The notes below the pieces were generated by a model. The model saw nothing but the letters and a program-made list of their open reading frames with translations. It was not told where the DNA came from and made no database searches. A stretch of 64,000 nt of DNA, taken from the NCBI GenBank assembly GCA_002335385.1, contig DCVK01000054.1:1-64000 (forward strand). Reading direction: 5' to 3'. Below are positions 26,838-36,092 of the stretch, piece by piece. Position 1 is the first letter of the stretch. Each line of letters starts with the position of its first letter. This stretch comes from Candidatus Aminicenantes bacterium UBA2190 (GTDB lineage Bacteria > Acidobacteriota > Aminicenantia > UBA2199). A program made the translations under genes and the position numbers.

Positions 26838-28289
26838 ATGAAGAAAGCCACCATCGGAATTATAATCGCCTGTGTCGTCTTGGCTCTGCCCGCCCCGGCC
26901 CAATCCCTGGGCGACAACCCGCGCCTGCAGGCGGCCCTGAAGCTGCTCGAGCTCTGGGCGGATGCGCAGATAGCCTACGAGCAAATTCCCGGAGCGGCCA
27001 TGGCCGTGGTCCATGACCAGACGCTCCTTTGGAGCCGGGGGTTCGGTTATTCCGACCTGCAAAAGAAAATTCCTACCACGCCGCAGACAATTTACAGCAT
27101 CTGCTCGATCTCCAAGCTCTTCACGAGCGTCGCCGTCCTCAGACTGCGGGACCAGGGAAAACTCCGACTCGATGATCCCTTAGAAAAGCTTCTTCCCTGG
27201 TTTTCCATCAAGAAGCTGTTTCCCGGCTTCGGGCCGGCGACGGTGAAGGGCATCCTCACTCATTCTTCGGGGTTGCCGAGCGACGTGGATCTTCCCTACT
27301 GGACTGCGCCCGATTTCGCCTTTCCGACGCACGAACAGGTCATCGACAGGCTGAAAAGCCAGGAAACGTTGTTCCCCGCCGACTCCCACTTCCAGTACTC
27401 CAACCTGGGAATGACGCTGGCCGGGGAAATCATTGCCCAGCTCTCCGGACAATCGTATTCAAGCTATGTAAATGAATATATCCTCAAGCCCCTCAAACTC
27501 GCCGACACGCAGCCCCGAATGCCGGACGAGCATCGCGGCGGACGGTTGGCGACCGGCTACAGCGCCATGACACGAGAAGGGAAACGGAACCCCCTGCCAT
27601 TCTTCCAAACCAATGGAATTGCACCAGCGGCAGGATTTTCCTCGACCGTGGAAGACCTGGGGAAGTTCACTTCGTGGCAGTTCCGGCTCCTCGAAAAAGG
27701 CGGAACTGAAATCCTTGATGCCAACACGTTGCGCGAAATGCACCGCGTCCAGTGGCTGGAGCCGGATTGGCGAACGGCCAGGGGGCTCGGGTTTGCTGTA
27801 TGGCAGAAAGGCGAGAAGACATTTGTGGGACATGGGGGGAACTGCCCCGGCTACCGATCCTCGCTCCTGCTGCAGTTGCAGGAGAAAATTGCCGCGGTAT
27901 TTGCGGCCAATGCCTCGGGTGTCAATGCCGGGAAATTCACCGAGATCGCCTACGCGATTGTCGCCCCGGCGCTGGCAGAAGCCAAAGACCTTGAAAAGAA
28001 GCAGACACCGCTCGATCCTTCCCTGCTGCCATATGTCGGAATCTACGGCAACCAGCCTTGGGGTGGCGAGACGGCCATCGTTTATTACGGAGATGGGCTG
28101 GCTGGGGTGGACTTTCCGACCAATGACCCGCTGGGCGATATGGTCAAGCTGAAGCGGATCAGCGGCAACACGTTCCGCTTGATTCGCAAGGATGGGGAGC
28201 TTGGTGAAAAGGTGGAATTTGAACAGGGGAGCGACGGGAGGGTGATGCGAATGAAGGTGGACAGCAATTATCAGGTCAAGATTAAGTGA
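26838..28289 (+). CDS. Exported serine hydrolase, beta-lactamase class C / DD-peptidase fold
   Basis: This 483-residue protein starts at 26838, after AAAGGAGG, with a signal peptide ending near APAQS. The penicillin-recognising triad is visible: SISK (SxxK) in YSICSISKLFTSVAVLRL, a Tyr in the FQYSNLG (YxN) motif, and HGGN as the third motif. A C-terminal domain of about 110 residues with PYVGIYGNQPWGG resembles the lipocalin-like tail of many family XII relatives. Such proteins act as esterases, D-amino peptidases or peptidoglycan-modifying enzymes, so true beta-lactamase activity should not be assumed. It lies in a block of exported hydrolases. Confidence 0.85.
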   Translation: MKKATIGIIIACVVLALPAPAQSLGDNPRLQAALKLLELWADAQIAYEQIPGAAMAVVHDQTLLWSRGFGYSDLQKKIPTTPQTIYSICSISKLFTSVAVLRLRDQGKLRLDDPLEKLLPWFSIKKLFPGFGPATVKGILTHSSGLPSDVDLPYWTAPDFAFPTHEQVIDRLKSQETLFPADSHFQYSNLGMTLAGEIIAQLSGQSYSSYVNEYILKPLKLADTQPRMPDEHRGGRLATGYSAMTREGKRNPLPFFQTNGIAPAAGFSSTVEDLGKFTSWQFRLLEKGGTEILDANTLREMHRVQWLEPDWRTARGLGFAVWQKGEKTFVGHGGNCPGYRSSLLLQLQEKIAAVFAANASGVNAGKFTEIAYAIVAPALAEAKDLEKKQTPLDPSLLPYVGIYGNQPWGGETAIVYYGDGLAGVDFPTNDPLGDMVKLKRISGNTFRLIRKDGELGEKVEFEQGSDGRVMRMKVDSNYQVKIK

Positions 28290-28354
28290 AGCGATGACCC
28301 ATTCAGGATCCCTGATTAATCCAAAGATTGCGGAATGGTCTCAGTGAGGGATCA

Positions 28355-29215
28355 ATGAGAGAGTTAAGGTTCGGATTCCTTTTTGTCATGTTTATGGTGC
28401 TGGCACCGGGGGAGGGATGGGGCAACGAGACAGCTTGGAATGTGCCCGCGGTCACGGTTGAACGCTCCGCCCAGTACAAGCTCGAATCAAAGATCGTCGG
28501 CGATGTCTTCGTTATCCAGGTTCGGCTGCCCCAATCGTATGCCGCAGGCGGTAATCGTTATCCTGTGCTCTATGTCCTCGATGCTGACAAGTGCTTTGGC
28601 CTGGCGGCGGATACGGCGGACTGGCTGGCTTGGGCCCAGGAGGCTCCCGAGGTCATTGTCGTGGGCATCGCTTATGGCCGGGGTCTTGAGGACTGGTGGC
28701 AAAAGCGGAGCCGCGACTTGACTCCGACGAAGGATGCCAGCAAATTGTGGGGTGAGTTCCCCATCGCCGGAGGAGCCGCCAAATTCCAGGAATTCCTGGC
28801 AGCGGAGTTGTTCCCATTTATCGAAAGCCGCTTCCGCGCCCGGCCGGATGATCGCGCCCTGGCCGGGATCTCGATTGGCGGGCTATTTGGAGCGTGCACC
28901 CTGTTCACCCGCCCGACTCTATTCCAGCGATATATCCTTATCTCCCCGGCGTTCATCTGGGATCATAAGCGCCTTTGGCAGCATGAAGCCGAGTATCAGG
29001 CGAAGTCCAAGGCGCTTGCGGCAATTGTTTTCACTGCGGTCGGCGAGGCAGATGAGCAAGCCATCTTGACCCCCTGGGCGGAATTCAATCGTTTAATCCA
29101 GGAGCGCAGCTATGCCGGATTGCGCTGGCTGGCACAGAGTTTTCCTGGCGAGAGCCATATTTCGGTTCTCCCCGGCGCCCTGGCGCGTGGCCTCAAGATG
29201 ATTTACGGGGAATAG
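28355..29215 (+). CDS. Exported alpha/beta hydrolase, esterase D-like
   Basis: This 286-residue protein starts at 28355 with a GAGGG element upstream and a signal peptide ending around GEGWGNE. The fold is the putative-esterase family (relatives of IroE/Fes and S-formylglutathione hydrolase). The nucleophile elbow is AGISIGGLFGA, the acid probably lies in FTAVGEADEQAI, and the His is in GESHISVLPGAL. Some relatives hydrolyse siderophore esters, others acyl esters. The substrate is not evident. It belongs to the same plus-strand group as the preceding hydrolase, 65 bases downstream. Confidence 0.82.
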   Translation: MRELRFGFLFVMFMVLAPGEGWGNETAWNVPAVTVERSAQYKLESKIVGDVFVIQVRLPQSYAAGGNRYPVLYVLDADKCFGLAADTADWLAWAQEAPEVIVVGIAYGRGLEDWWQKRSRDLTPTKDASKLWGEFPIAGGAAKFQEFLAAELFPFIESRFRARPDDRALAGISIGGLFGACTLFTRPTLFQRYILISPAFIWDHKRLWQHEAEYQAKSKALAAIVFTAVGEADEQAILTPWAEFNRLIQERSYAGLRWLAQSFPGESHISVLPGALARGLKMIYGE

Positions 29216-29257
29216 GAGGGTCGCATTTTCAAGGCAAATTCTTTCCACAACCTCTCA

Positions 29258-29286
29258 TTGACATTCCAGAATAATAATCTCAGAAT
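29258..29286 (+). promoter_or_regulatory. Candidate promoter of the M29-type peptidase gene
   Basis: Perfect TTGACA (29258-29263), 17 bases, CAGAAT (29281-29286, four of six). A leader of about 130 bases would follow. Confidence 0.5.
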
Positions 29287-29424
29287 ACCAGCATAGGGAA
29301 AATTGATTGTGCTTTAATCGATTTTCTGCAAACGCCGGGAGGGAAAGCCCGGCGGCAAATGGGGGAAGGGGAAAATACAGCGAACATGCAGCGCGGGTGC
29401 AGTGCCAAAAAAAGGAGGGAGTCT

Positions 29425-30675
29425 ATGAAAAGATTGAGTGCGATCGTCATACTGATACTGTTTGTTCCATGCCTGGTTCCCGGCCAGGCTGCAGCGGAGC
29501 CTGAGAAGAAGAGTCAAGCGACATCCAACTCGGCCACAATACCCGCCGTGCGGGATTATGAAGATCCGCGAATTCTCAAACTCGCGAAAATACTTGTCAA
29601 TTATTCGGTCAATCTGAAAAAAGGCGAGAAAATATTGCTCTCGGTGGGTAATGAAAATTCGGTCCCTCTCGCCAAAGCGATAATCGATGAAGTGTATCGC
29701 ATCGGTGGCATACCGTTTGTAGACATGTTCAATTCACGGCTGGAAAGAGCGCTGTATCTTGGGGCATCCGCGGAACGATATCAGCTGATGCTTTCGTGGG
29801 ATTCCCTAAAATATGGCTCCATGAATGCCTACATAGGTCTCATCTGCTCGGAGAACACCAGTGAATTTTCGGACGTTCCCGAGGAAAAATTCAGTCTTGA
29901 GTCAAAACATTATGGGGAGCCACTAACGAACAAAATCATCTTGCCTAAACTTAAAATCTGCGGCCTACGCGTCCCAGCCGCCAGCATGGCTCAAGCGGCG
30001 GGTATGTCTACCGAAGCATTTACCGATTTTTACTTCAAGGTTTGCACGGTGGATTACAGCAAACTGGCCAAGGCCATGGAGCCTCTGATACGGCTCATGA
30101 AAGCCACCGATAAAGTCCGTATTGTTGGCCCTGGCACTGATTTGACGTTTTCAATCAAGGGCATTCCCGCCGTGGTATGTTCCGGACATGTAAACATCCC
30201 TGATGGAGAACTCTATACGGCTCCGGTAAAAAATTCCGTCAACGGCACCTTGACCATCAATCAACCCAGCAAAAGGTATGGCGTCACATATCAGGATATC
30301 CGGCTGAAATTCAAGGACGGCAAAATAGTCAATGCCACGGCGAATTATCCTGAGAAGCTCAATCAAATATTGGATACTGACGAAGGAGCGCGCTATCTCG
30401 GGGAATTTTCATTCGGCCTGAATCCGGATATTGAAAAGCCGATGAATAACACTCTCTTCGACGAGAAGATCGCCATGAGCTTCCATATCGCGATAGGCAA
30501 CTCATACCCCGATGCGGATAACGGCAATCGTTCCGGATTGCATTGGGACCTGGTATGCATCCAATCTCCGGAATATGGCGGCGGTGAAATATGGTTCGAC
30601 GGGAAACTGGTGCGCAAAGACGGTCTGTTCGTGCTGCCGGAGCTTCTGGGATTGAATCCGGAAAATCTGAAATAA
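29425..30675 (+). CDS. Exported M29-family (AmpS-type) aminopeptidase
   Basis: This 416-residue protein starts at 29425 after AAAGGAGGG, which places a signal peptide at the N terminus (about residues 1-24, ending near GQAAAEP). The remainder follows the thermophilic M29 aminopeptidase family: CSGHVNIPDGELYTAPVKNS with the metal-binding Glu, the IAIGNSYPDADNGNRSGLHWDLV stretch with the His and Asp ligands, and GGEIWFDGKLVRKDG near the end. Known M29 enzymes are cytoplasmic metallo-aminopeptidases of about 410 residues without a signal sequence. An exported form is unusual and fits the peptide-degrading profile here. Confidence 0.85.
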   Translation: MKRLSAIVILILFVPCLVPGQAAAEPEKKSQATSNSATIPAVRDYEDPRILKLAKILVNYSVNLKKGEKILLSVGNENSVPLAKAIIDEVYRIGGIPFVDMFNSRLERALYLGASAERYQLMLSWDSLKYGSMNAYIGLICSENTSEFSDVPEEKFSLESKHYGEPLTNKIILPKLKICGLRVPAASMAQAAGMSTEAFTDFYFKVCTVDYSKLAKAMEPLIRLMKATDKVRIVGPGTDLTFSIKGIPAVVCSGHVNIPDGELYTAPVKNSVNGTLTINQPSKRYGVTYQDIRLKFKDGKIVNATANYPEKLNQILDTDEGARYLGEFSFGLNPDIEKPMNNTLFDEKIAMSFHIAIGNSYPDADNGNRSGLHWDLVCIQSPEYGGGEIWFDGKLVRKDGLFVLPELLGLNPENLK

Positions 30676-30746
30676 GGAATTCCCGCTGGAAATATTTTGT
30701 TCGACTGTATCCAATGCCTTGATTCCTACTCAGGCTTTGCTGTCAT

Positions 30747-31841
30747 TTAGATCTTGTCGATCATGGCGGATATCCACCCAGCGATCGTGCGCGCCAATGA
30801 AGCCAACATGCCCGGGATGCGCTCGTAGTTGAAGAAGATCCAGGCGGCCAGGGCCAAGACCAGCAGCAGGTTCAGAAGGAAAAGGCGGCGCGGATTGCTT
30901 TTCCTGCGCCGCGGCTGTGGCTTCTGGGCCGGCTTGGGGGCCGCCTCGCCGGCGGCGCGGCTTTGGCGCGTCTTGTCCCGGTCGCCCGTTTTGGGCAGGG
31001 GGCCAAACTCCGGCTTGCCGGCCTTGGGCAGCTTGATGGGCCTGAACAGCGGCTTGACCAATTCCTGCCACTCCTTTTCCGTCCCCGGCCGCATGTTCCT
31101 CTCCTTGGCCATCATGCGGTCGAGCAGGGTCTGGTAGGCGGCCAGCTCGTCGGGCAGGCGCGGCACGGGCTCGGTCACATGCTTCATGATGACGGCCATG
31201 GTCTGGTTGCCCTTGAAGGGCGGCTGGCCGCAGAGCATCTCGTAGAGGACGACGCCCAGGCTGTACACGTCGCTGCGTCCGTCGGCGCGCTTGGCGTTGA
31301 GCTGTTCGGGGCTCATGTAGCGCGGCGTGCCCATGCTCATGCCCGAGCGCGTCAGCTGCGTGGTCGACTCCAGCACGCGGGCGATGCCGAAGTCGAGGAT
31401 CACCGGCGTGCCGTCGGGTCGGAACATGATGTTGTCGGGCTTGACGTCACGATGGACGAAGCCCTTGCGGTGGGCGTGGAAGAGGGCTGCGGCCACCTGG
31501 TTGGCGATGGCGAGCGCTTCGTCGGGGACGAGGCGGCCGCGCTCCTGGATGCGCCGCTTGAGGCTCTCGGGAAAGAACTCCATGGCCATGAAGCGCAGCT
31601 CCGGGGTGCGACCGGTCTCGTAGATGCGCACGATGTTGGGGTGGTGCAGGCTGGAAATGGTCCGCGCCTCCTTGATGAAGCGCCGGACGGCCACCGTCTC
31701 GGCGAAGCGCCGGCGGGTCAGGACTTTCACTGCCACCAGCCGCCGCTGCCGGCCGTCGAGGGCCAGGAAGACATCGGCGGCGCCGCCGCTGCCCAGGAAC
31801 TTCTTCAGTTCATAGCCGGGGACTTCCGGGAAGACGGCCAT
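30747..31841 (-). CDS. PknB-type Ser/Thr protein kinase with C-terminal membrane anchor
   Basis: This 364-residue protein is a complete Hanks-type kinase domain (residues about 10-265) with a Gly-rich loop GSGGAADVF, Lys39 in VAVKV, HRDVKPDN at 130-137 and DFG at 150-152. The activation segment includes GTPRYMSPEQ. A basic, Pro/Lys-rich linker leads to a hydrophobic segment at about 320-340, leaving only a short extracytoplasmic tail with no PASTA or sensor domain. It starts one base after the stop codon of the TPR-GGDEF gene, so the two are tightly coupled. Substrates are not known. Confidence 0.93.
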   Translation of the reverse strand: MAVFPEVPGYELKKFLGSGGAADVFLALDGRQRRLVAVKVLTRRRFAETVAVRRFIKEARTISSLHHPNIVRIYETGRTPELRFMAMEFFPESLKRRIQERGRLVPDEALAIANQVAAALFHAHRKGFVHRDVKPDNIMFRPDGTPVILDFGIARVLESTTQLTRSGMSMGTPRYMSPEQLNAKRADGRSDVYSLGVVLYEMLCGQPPFKGNQTMAVIMKHVTEPVPRLPDELAAYQTLLDRMMAKERNMRPGTEKEWQELVKPLFRPIKLPKAGKPEFGPLPKTGDRDKTRQSRAAGEAAPKPAQKPQPRRRKSNPRRLFLLNLLLVLALAAWIFFNYERIPGMLASLARTIAGWISAMIDKI

Positions 31842-31842
31842 G

Positions 31843-33597
31843 TTACCCTTCCGCCGCGTCCGGCGCTGCGCAGGCCGCGACGCCCCGGCTGCGGTACATC
31901 GCCTGGTCGGCTTCGCGCAGGCACTCCTCGATGGTGACGTCGGCGCGGAAGGAGGCGGTCCCCAGGCTGACGGCCACGTTCAGGTGCCGGCCGTTGAACG
32001 CGAAATCGTGGCCGGCGATTTTTTCGCCGATGGCCCGGCAAAGGACGCAGGCGCCTTTGGCGTCGGTTTCGGGCAGCAGGAAGAGGAACTCGTCGCCGCC
32101 CCAGCGCGCCACCGTGTCCTGGGCGCGCAGGGTGGCGGAGAACAGCGCGGCGGCGGCCTTGAGCACGAAATCCCCGGCGTCATGGCCCAGGCTGTCGTTG
32201 ACGGCCTTGAAGCCGACCAGGTCGGCCATGACCAGGGTGAAGGGCTTTTGCGAGCGCCGGAAGCGCTTCTCCTCGTGCTCGATCTCCTCCATGGCGGCGC
32301 GGCGGTTGGGCAGCCCGGTCAACTGGTCCTGGCGCGCAAGCTCCTCCATCCGGCGATAGGCCTTTTCCAGCTTCCCCTGCTGGGCGCCGATGCGCTGGTT
32401 GGCCTCCTCGAGCCAGCGGTTCGCCCTGGCCTTGGCGCGGAAGTTGTAGTAAAGAACCGCGGCCAGGAGCAGCACCAGCAGCGCCACGAAGAACAGGAAA
32501 TTGCGCTGGCTGCGCTGCTTGGCCGCGGCCAGGGCGGCGATCTCCTTGTCCCGCCGCAGCAGCTCGTTCTCGCGCTGTTTCTTTTCCACCTCGTAGCGCG
32601 TCTGCATCTCCACGGTCTGCCGGGTCTTCTCCTTGTCGAACAGCTGTGCCCACAGGTCGTGGTAGCGGCGGTAATTATCCAGTGCCCGGGGGAATTCGCG
32701 CGTCTTTTCATGGATCTGTGCGGTCAGCAGCAGGATCTGGGACAAGTCCCGGTCCTGGCCCGTCTGTTCGGCCATGGGCCGCGCCTCCTCCAGGGCGGCC
32801 AGCGCCTCCGGATAACGGCCCAGGGCATGCAGGCAATCGGCGATGGTGAACAGCGATATGATCGTGCCCCGCACATGCCCGATGCGGCGGTCGATGGCCA
32901 GCGCCTCCCGCAGCAGGGGCAGCGCCTTTTCCGGCTTTCCCTGCAGGCGGTGAAACTCCCCCATGTCGTGCAGGCCGTTGGCCAGCAGATCGGGCTCTCC
33001 GTGCTCGCGGGCCAGCTTCAGCGACGTTTCCTTGTAGGGAAGGGCCGCGGCGAATTTCTTGCTGAATAGGTGCACGTTGCCGATCTCGTTGAGCGCCATG
33101 ATGACGCGCCGGCGGTTGCCGAGCGCTTTGGCCGACTCGTAGGCGGCGGTGAAGTATTTCAGCGCCAGCTCGTAGTTCTGCAGGTCGCGGTGGACGTAAC
33201 CGATCAGATAAGAGCTGGCCGAGGCGATATCGCGGTCGCCGCCCTGCTCGGCCGTCGCCTCGGCGCGCAGCAGGAATTCGAGGGCCCGGTCCTGGTCGCC
33301 CAGGACAAGTTCGCTCAAGCCGGCCCCCTTCAGCAGGCGCGCGGAGGGAACGGCGCCATGCTTGGCCAGGATGCCCCGCGCTTCATCGAACGTGCTCCGC
33401 GCCGCCTTGTGGTCGTGCCGGTCCTGCTCGGCCTCGCCCCGAAGGGTGAGCGCCGCTGCCAGTTCCCGGGCGACCTCCCCCCGCTCTGCTCCCGATGCGT
33501 GCGCCAGTTTTCGTCTCAAGGCCTCGGTGTCGTTGCCGGCGGACGCAGCCAGGATCATGCCGGCGAGGTAAATAAGAAGCAGTGCGGTACTTTTCAT
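31843..33597 (-). CDS. Exported/membrane TPR protein with GGDEF diguanylate cyclase domain
   Basis: About 584 residues: a signal-like N terminus (MKSTALLLIYLAGMILAASA), TPR repeats over about residues 30-320, a coiled segment, one membrane helix (about 345-365, RNFLFFVALLVLLLAAVLYY), a second coil, and a C-terminal GGDEF domain. ARWGGDEFLFLLP has the intact active site, and RAQD five residues before it is the RxxD inhibitory site, so feedback control by c-di-GMP is expected. The start at 33597 is chosen because an upstream ATG at 33615 lies inside the -10 box of the promoter. It pairs with the Ser/Thr kinase. Confidence 0.88.
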   Translation of the reverse strand: MKSTALLLIYLAGMILAASAGNDTEALRRKLAHASGAERGEVARELAAALTLRGEAEQDRHDHKAARSTFDEARGILAKHGAVPSARLLKGAGLSELVLGDQDRALEFLLRAEATAEQGGDRDIASASSYLIGYVHRDLQNYELALKYFTAAYESAKALGNRRRVIMALNEIGNVHLFSKKFAAALPYKETSLKLAREHGEPDLLANGLHDMGEFHRLQGKPEKALPLLREALAIDRRIGHVRGTIISLFTIADCLHALGRYPEALAALEEARPMAEQTGQDRDLSQILLLTAQIHEKTREFPRALDNYRRYHDLWAQLFDKEKTRQTVEMQTRYEVEKKQRENELLRRDKEIAALAAAKQRSQRNFLFFVALLVLLLAAVLYYNFRAKARANRWLEEANQRIGAQQGKLEKAYRRMEELARQDQLTGLPNRRAAMEEIEHEEKRFRRSQKPFTLVMADLVGFKAVNDSLGHDAGDFVLKAAAALFSATLRAQDTVARWGGDEFLFLLPETDAKGACVLCRAIGEKIAGHDFAFNGRHLNVAVSLGTASFRADVTIEECLREADQAMYRSRGVAACAAPDAAEG

Positions 33598-33613
33598 CGT
33601 TGGCTGACGGCTC

Positions 33614-33642
33614 ATGGTAGGCAAAGCCCCGACAGAAGTCAA
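33614..33642 (-). promoter_or_regulatory. Promoter of the TPR-GGDEF/kinase operon
   Basis: On the minus strand TTGACT (33642-33637), 17 bases, TACCAT (33619-33614). The -10 box ends 16 bases before the ATG at 33597, giving a leader of about ten bases. It also rules out the ATG at 33615 as the start. Confidence 0.75.
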
Positions 33643-33676
33643 CTGGACCGCGGACGGATTCCCGGCCGCGAACCGC

Positions 33677-34684
33677 TCACGCAACGGGCGGCGCCGGCTG
33701 GCGGTAGAGCCCCAGGTGCCGGAACAGCCATAGCCCCCCCCACAAGGTCAGGAACGAGCCCAGGCCCGACACCAGGAACATCCCCCAGCGCGAAGCGGTG
33801 ACGGCGGGGAGCAGGGATACTCCGTGGCGGAGCAGCAGGCTGAGAACCCAGAAGAGGAGCCCGCCGAGCAGGACGCGGGCCAGCCGGGTCCAGATGGAGC
33901 CGCGGTCATCGGGAAGCCCCGTGCGCTCGGCCAGGGTGAAAGCGGCGTTCAACCCGACATAGAAGCCGGCGAGATTGGCGGAGATCCCCGCCAAAAGAGC
34001 CAGCAGCAATGGCAGGACAAATAGGAAGAAGAAGTAAACGACCCCCGGCAGGGAAGAAGCGCTTCCGACCCGGGCCGCCGCGAAAAAGCGTTCCCCGCCG
34101 GTGCCGATCAGCTTCCAGGCTGCCAACAGGACCAGCGTTCCCAGCAGGATGCCGCCCAGGATGTCGGCCAGGAAGTGGACGCCCAGGTAGAGGCGGGTGA
34201 GGGCGATCAACGCCACCATGAAGGGGGCGAACCAGGCCAGCGCCCGCTTGCGGGAGATGACGGCCAGACCTCCCCACAAGGCTACCGCGCCCGAGGCGTG
34301 GCCCGAGGGCATGCCGAAATTGAGCCCCTGCAAGCGAAAGGCATCGATGGCCGGGCGGGCGGGCAGGTCGAGGAAGCCCTTTCCCCCCATGGCGCGGAAG
34401 GGCGTGGCCGCGTCCCAGCCCGGCTCCAGGCAGTCGACGCGGGAATCGACGAAGAACGGCCGCGGCAGGCCGAACAAGCGCTTGGCCATCTCGCTGGCAA
34501 CGGCCGTCCAGGCGATGATCTGGAAAAGCAGGAATCCCTTGCGCAGGCTGAAGCCGAACATGACGGCGATGACCATGGTGATGACGAAGAAGTAATAGCC
34601 GCTGGCCGTGACCTGGCGCATCAGCCAGGTCAGGAAGTCCGAGGAAAACGCCTGCAGGGTGACGTGGATCTCTGTCTGGAACAT
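33677..34684 (-). CDS. PAP2-family membrane phosphatase
   Basis: This 335-residue multi-pass membrane protein has the three PAP2 signature motifs: KRLFGLPRP (KxxxxxxRP), PSGHA and RLYLGVHFLADI (the R-H-D motif). The family dephosphorylates phosphatidic acid, phosphatidylglycerol phosphate or undecaprenyl pyrophosphate at the outer face of the membrane. The exact lipid cannot be told. About 100 further residues after the motifs form extra hydrophobic segments, making it longer than minimal PAP2 proteins. Its own promoter lies just upstream, and it ends 80 bases before the GGDEF gene begins. Confidence 0.9.
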   Translation of the reverse strand: MFQTEIHVTLQAFSSDFLTWLMRQVTASGYYFFVITMVIAVMFGFSLRKGFLLFQIIAWTAVASEMAKRLFGLPRPFFVDSRVDCLEPGWDAATPFRAMGGKGFLDLPARPAIDAFRLQGLNFGMPSGHASGAVALWGGLAVISRKRALAWFAPFMVALIALTRLYLGVHFLADILGGILLGTLVLLAAWKLIGTGGERFFAAARVGSASSLPGVVYFFFLFVLPLLLALLAGISANLAGFYVGLNAAFTLAERTGLPDDRGSIWTRLARVLLGGLLFWVLSLLLRHGVSLLPAVTASRWGMFLVSGLGSFLTLWGGLWLFRHLGLYRQPAPPVA

Positions 34685-34713
34685 GCGTGCACCTCATGGT
34701 TGGTTTCGCGGCC

Positions 34714-34742
34714 ATTGTCGGCCTTGGCCCTTCCTTTGTCAA
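34714..34742 (-). promoter_or_regulatory. Promoter of the PAP2 phosphatase gene
   Basis: On the minus strand TTGACA (34742-34737), 17 bases, GACAAT (34719-34714), then GAGGTG ahead of the ATG at 34684. Confidence 0.7.
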
Positions 34743-34752
34743 CCGGGGACGA

Positions 34753-34779
34753 TTGACACGATAACCTTTTTGGTATAAT
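34753..34779 (+). promoter_or_regulatory. Promoter of the RND efflux operon (extended -10)
   Basis: TTGACA (34753-34758) and a perfect TATAAT (34774-34779) preceded by TGG as an extended -10. The spacer is short (15 bases), so the extended -10 may matter more than the -35. Confidence 0.6.
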
Positions 34780-34868
34780 TTTCGTATAGACAAATTCACG
34801 CAGTGCCTGCCGCACCGGCAGACCTGGAATGCCGTCCCGGCCGGTAGCGGACAGGCAAGGAAATCAGC

Positions 34869-36092
34869 ATGAAGATAAAATTCACGCGCAAGAGGATGGT
34901 GCTAATAACAGGGGCCGTGCTGGTCGCGTCCTTCCTGGGCTGGAAGATCTACCAGAAGGCAAAAAGCGGCGCGGGCGGACCGGGCTTCGGCGGCGTCGCC
35001 GTTGCCGTCGAGGTCGCCCCGATCGCCCGGGGAGCCCTGCGCGACCTGGGAAGCTACACCGGCACGATGACGGCCAAGACCAATGTCACCGTCTCTCCCA
35101 AGATCGCCGGCCGCCTGAACCGCCTGCTGGTCGACATCGGCGACCCGGTGCGCAGCGGCCAGCTGCTGGCCGTGCTGGATGACGACGAGTACCGCCAGCA
35201 GGCGATCCAGGCCGAGGCCGACCTGCGCGTGGCCAAGGCCAACCTGGAGGAGGCGCGCAGTTCCCTGACCATGGCCGAGAGGAACCTGGAGCGGGCGCGC
35301 GCCCTGCATCAGAGCGGCATCCAGAGCGACGCCCAGCTGGACCAGGTCCTTGCCGCCAACGAGTCGCAGCAAGCCCGGTTCCACGTGGCCGAAGCCCAGG
35401 TGGCCAACCGCGAGGCGGCGCTGGAGAGCGCCCGGGTGCGTCTCTCCTATACCCGTATCGCCGCGACCTGGGAGCGGGGCCGGCCGGTGCGCTACGTCGG
35501 CGAACGCTTCGCCGACGAGGGGGCGCTGCTGGCAGCCAACACCCCCATCCTGTCGGTCATCGAGCTGCAGCCGATCACGGCCGTCATCCACGTCACCGAC
35601 CGCGAGTACTTCCGCCTGAAAACCGGGCAGCCGGCGACGGTCAGCGGCAGCGCCTTCCCCGGCAAGGTCTTCTCCGGCCGCATCGTGCGCATCGCCCCGC
35701 TGCTGCAGGAGGCATCGCGCCAGGCGCGGGTGGAGATCGAGGTCGACAACCCGGAGCGCCTGCTCAAGCCCGGCATGTTCATCACGGTCGAGATCGAATT
35801 CGCCCGCCGCGCCGGCGTCATGGTCGTCCCCTACAACGCCCTGGCCAAGAGGGGCGGGCAGCAAGGGGTTTTCCTGGTCGCTGAAGACGGACAAGCGGCG
35901 CGCTTCCTTCCCGTGCGCACCGGCATCATGGAAGGGGGGCAGGTGGAGATACTGGAGCCGAAAGACATCTCGGGGCGCGTGGTCGTCCTGGGGCACTACC
36001 TGCTCGAGACCGAGGGCCGGATCATCCTGCCGGAGGCTGGCAACGGCCTGAAGCCCGCCGCGGGCGGCAAAAAGGCCGGAGGCGGCAAATGA
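34869..36092 (+). CDS. RND efflux periplasmic adaptor (HlyD/MFP family)
   Basis: This 407-residue protein has an N-terminal membrane helix or signal anchor (about residues 10-27), a lipoyl half-motif around TNVTVSPKIAGRLNRLLVDIGDPV, an alpha-helical hairpin (about 110-180, rich in Glu/Ala/Arg), the second lipoyl half and a beta-barrel domain (about 220-310), then a membrane-proximal domain. Adaptors bridge the inner-membrane pump and an outer-membrane channel. Its stop overlaps the pump gene start (ATGA at 36089-36092). No TolC-like channel gene is in the window, so one must be recruited from elsewhere. Confidence 0.93.
   Translation: MKIKFTRKRMVLITGAVLVASFLGWKIYQKAKSGAGGPGFGGVAVAVEVAPIARGALRDLGSYTGTMTAKTNVTVSPKIAGRLNRLLVDIGDPVRSGQLLAVLDDDEYRQQAIQAEADLRVAKANLEEARSSLTMAERNLERARALHQSGIQSDAQLDQVLAANESQQARFHVAEAQVANREAALESARVRLSYTRIAATWERGRPVRYVGERFADEGALLAANTPILSVIELQPITAVIHVTDREYFRLKTGQPATVSGSAFPGKVFSGRIVRIAPLLQEASRQARVEIEVDNPERLLKPGMFITVEIEFARRAGVMVVPYNALAKRGGQQGVFLVAEDGQAARFLPVRTGIMEGGQVEILEPKDISGRVVVLGHYLLETEGRIILPEAGNGLKPAAGGKKAGGGK

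Noticed and set aside
26838..28289. Calling this a beta-lactamase resistance gene
   Set aside because: The SxxK/YxN/HxG motifs are shared by a wide serine hydrolase family, and nothing points to antibiotic hydrolysis.
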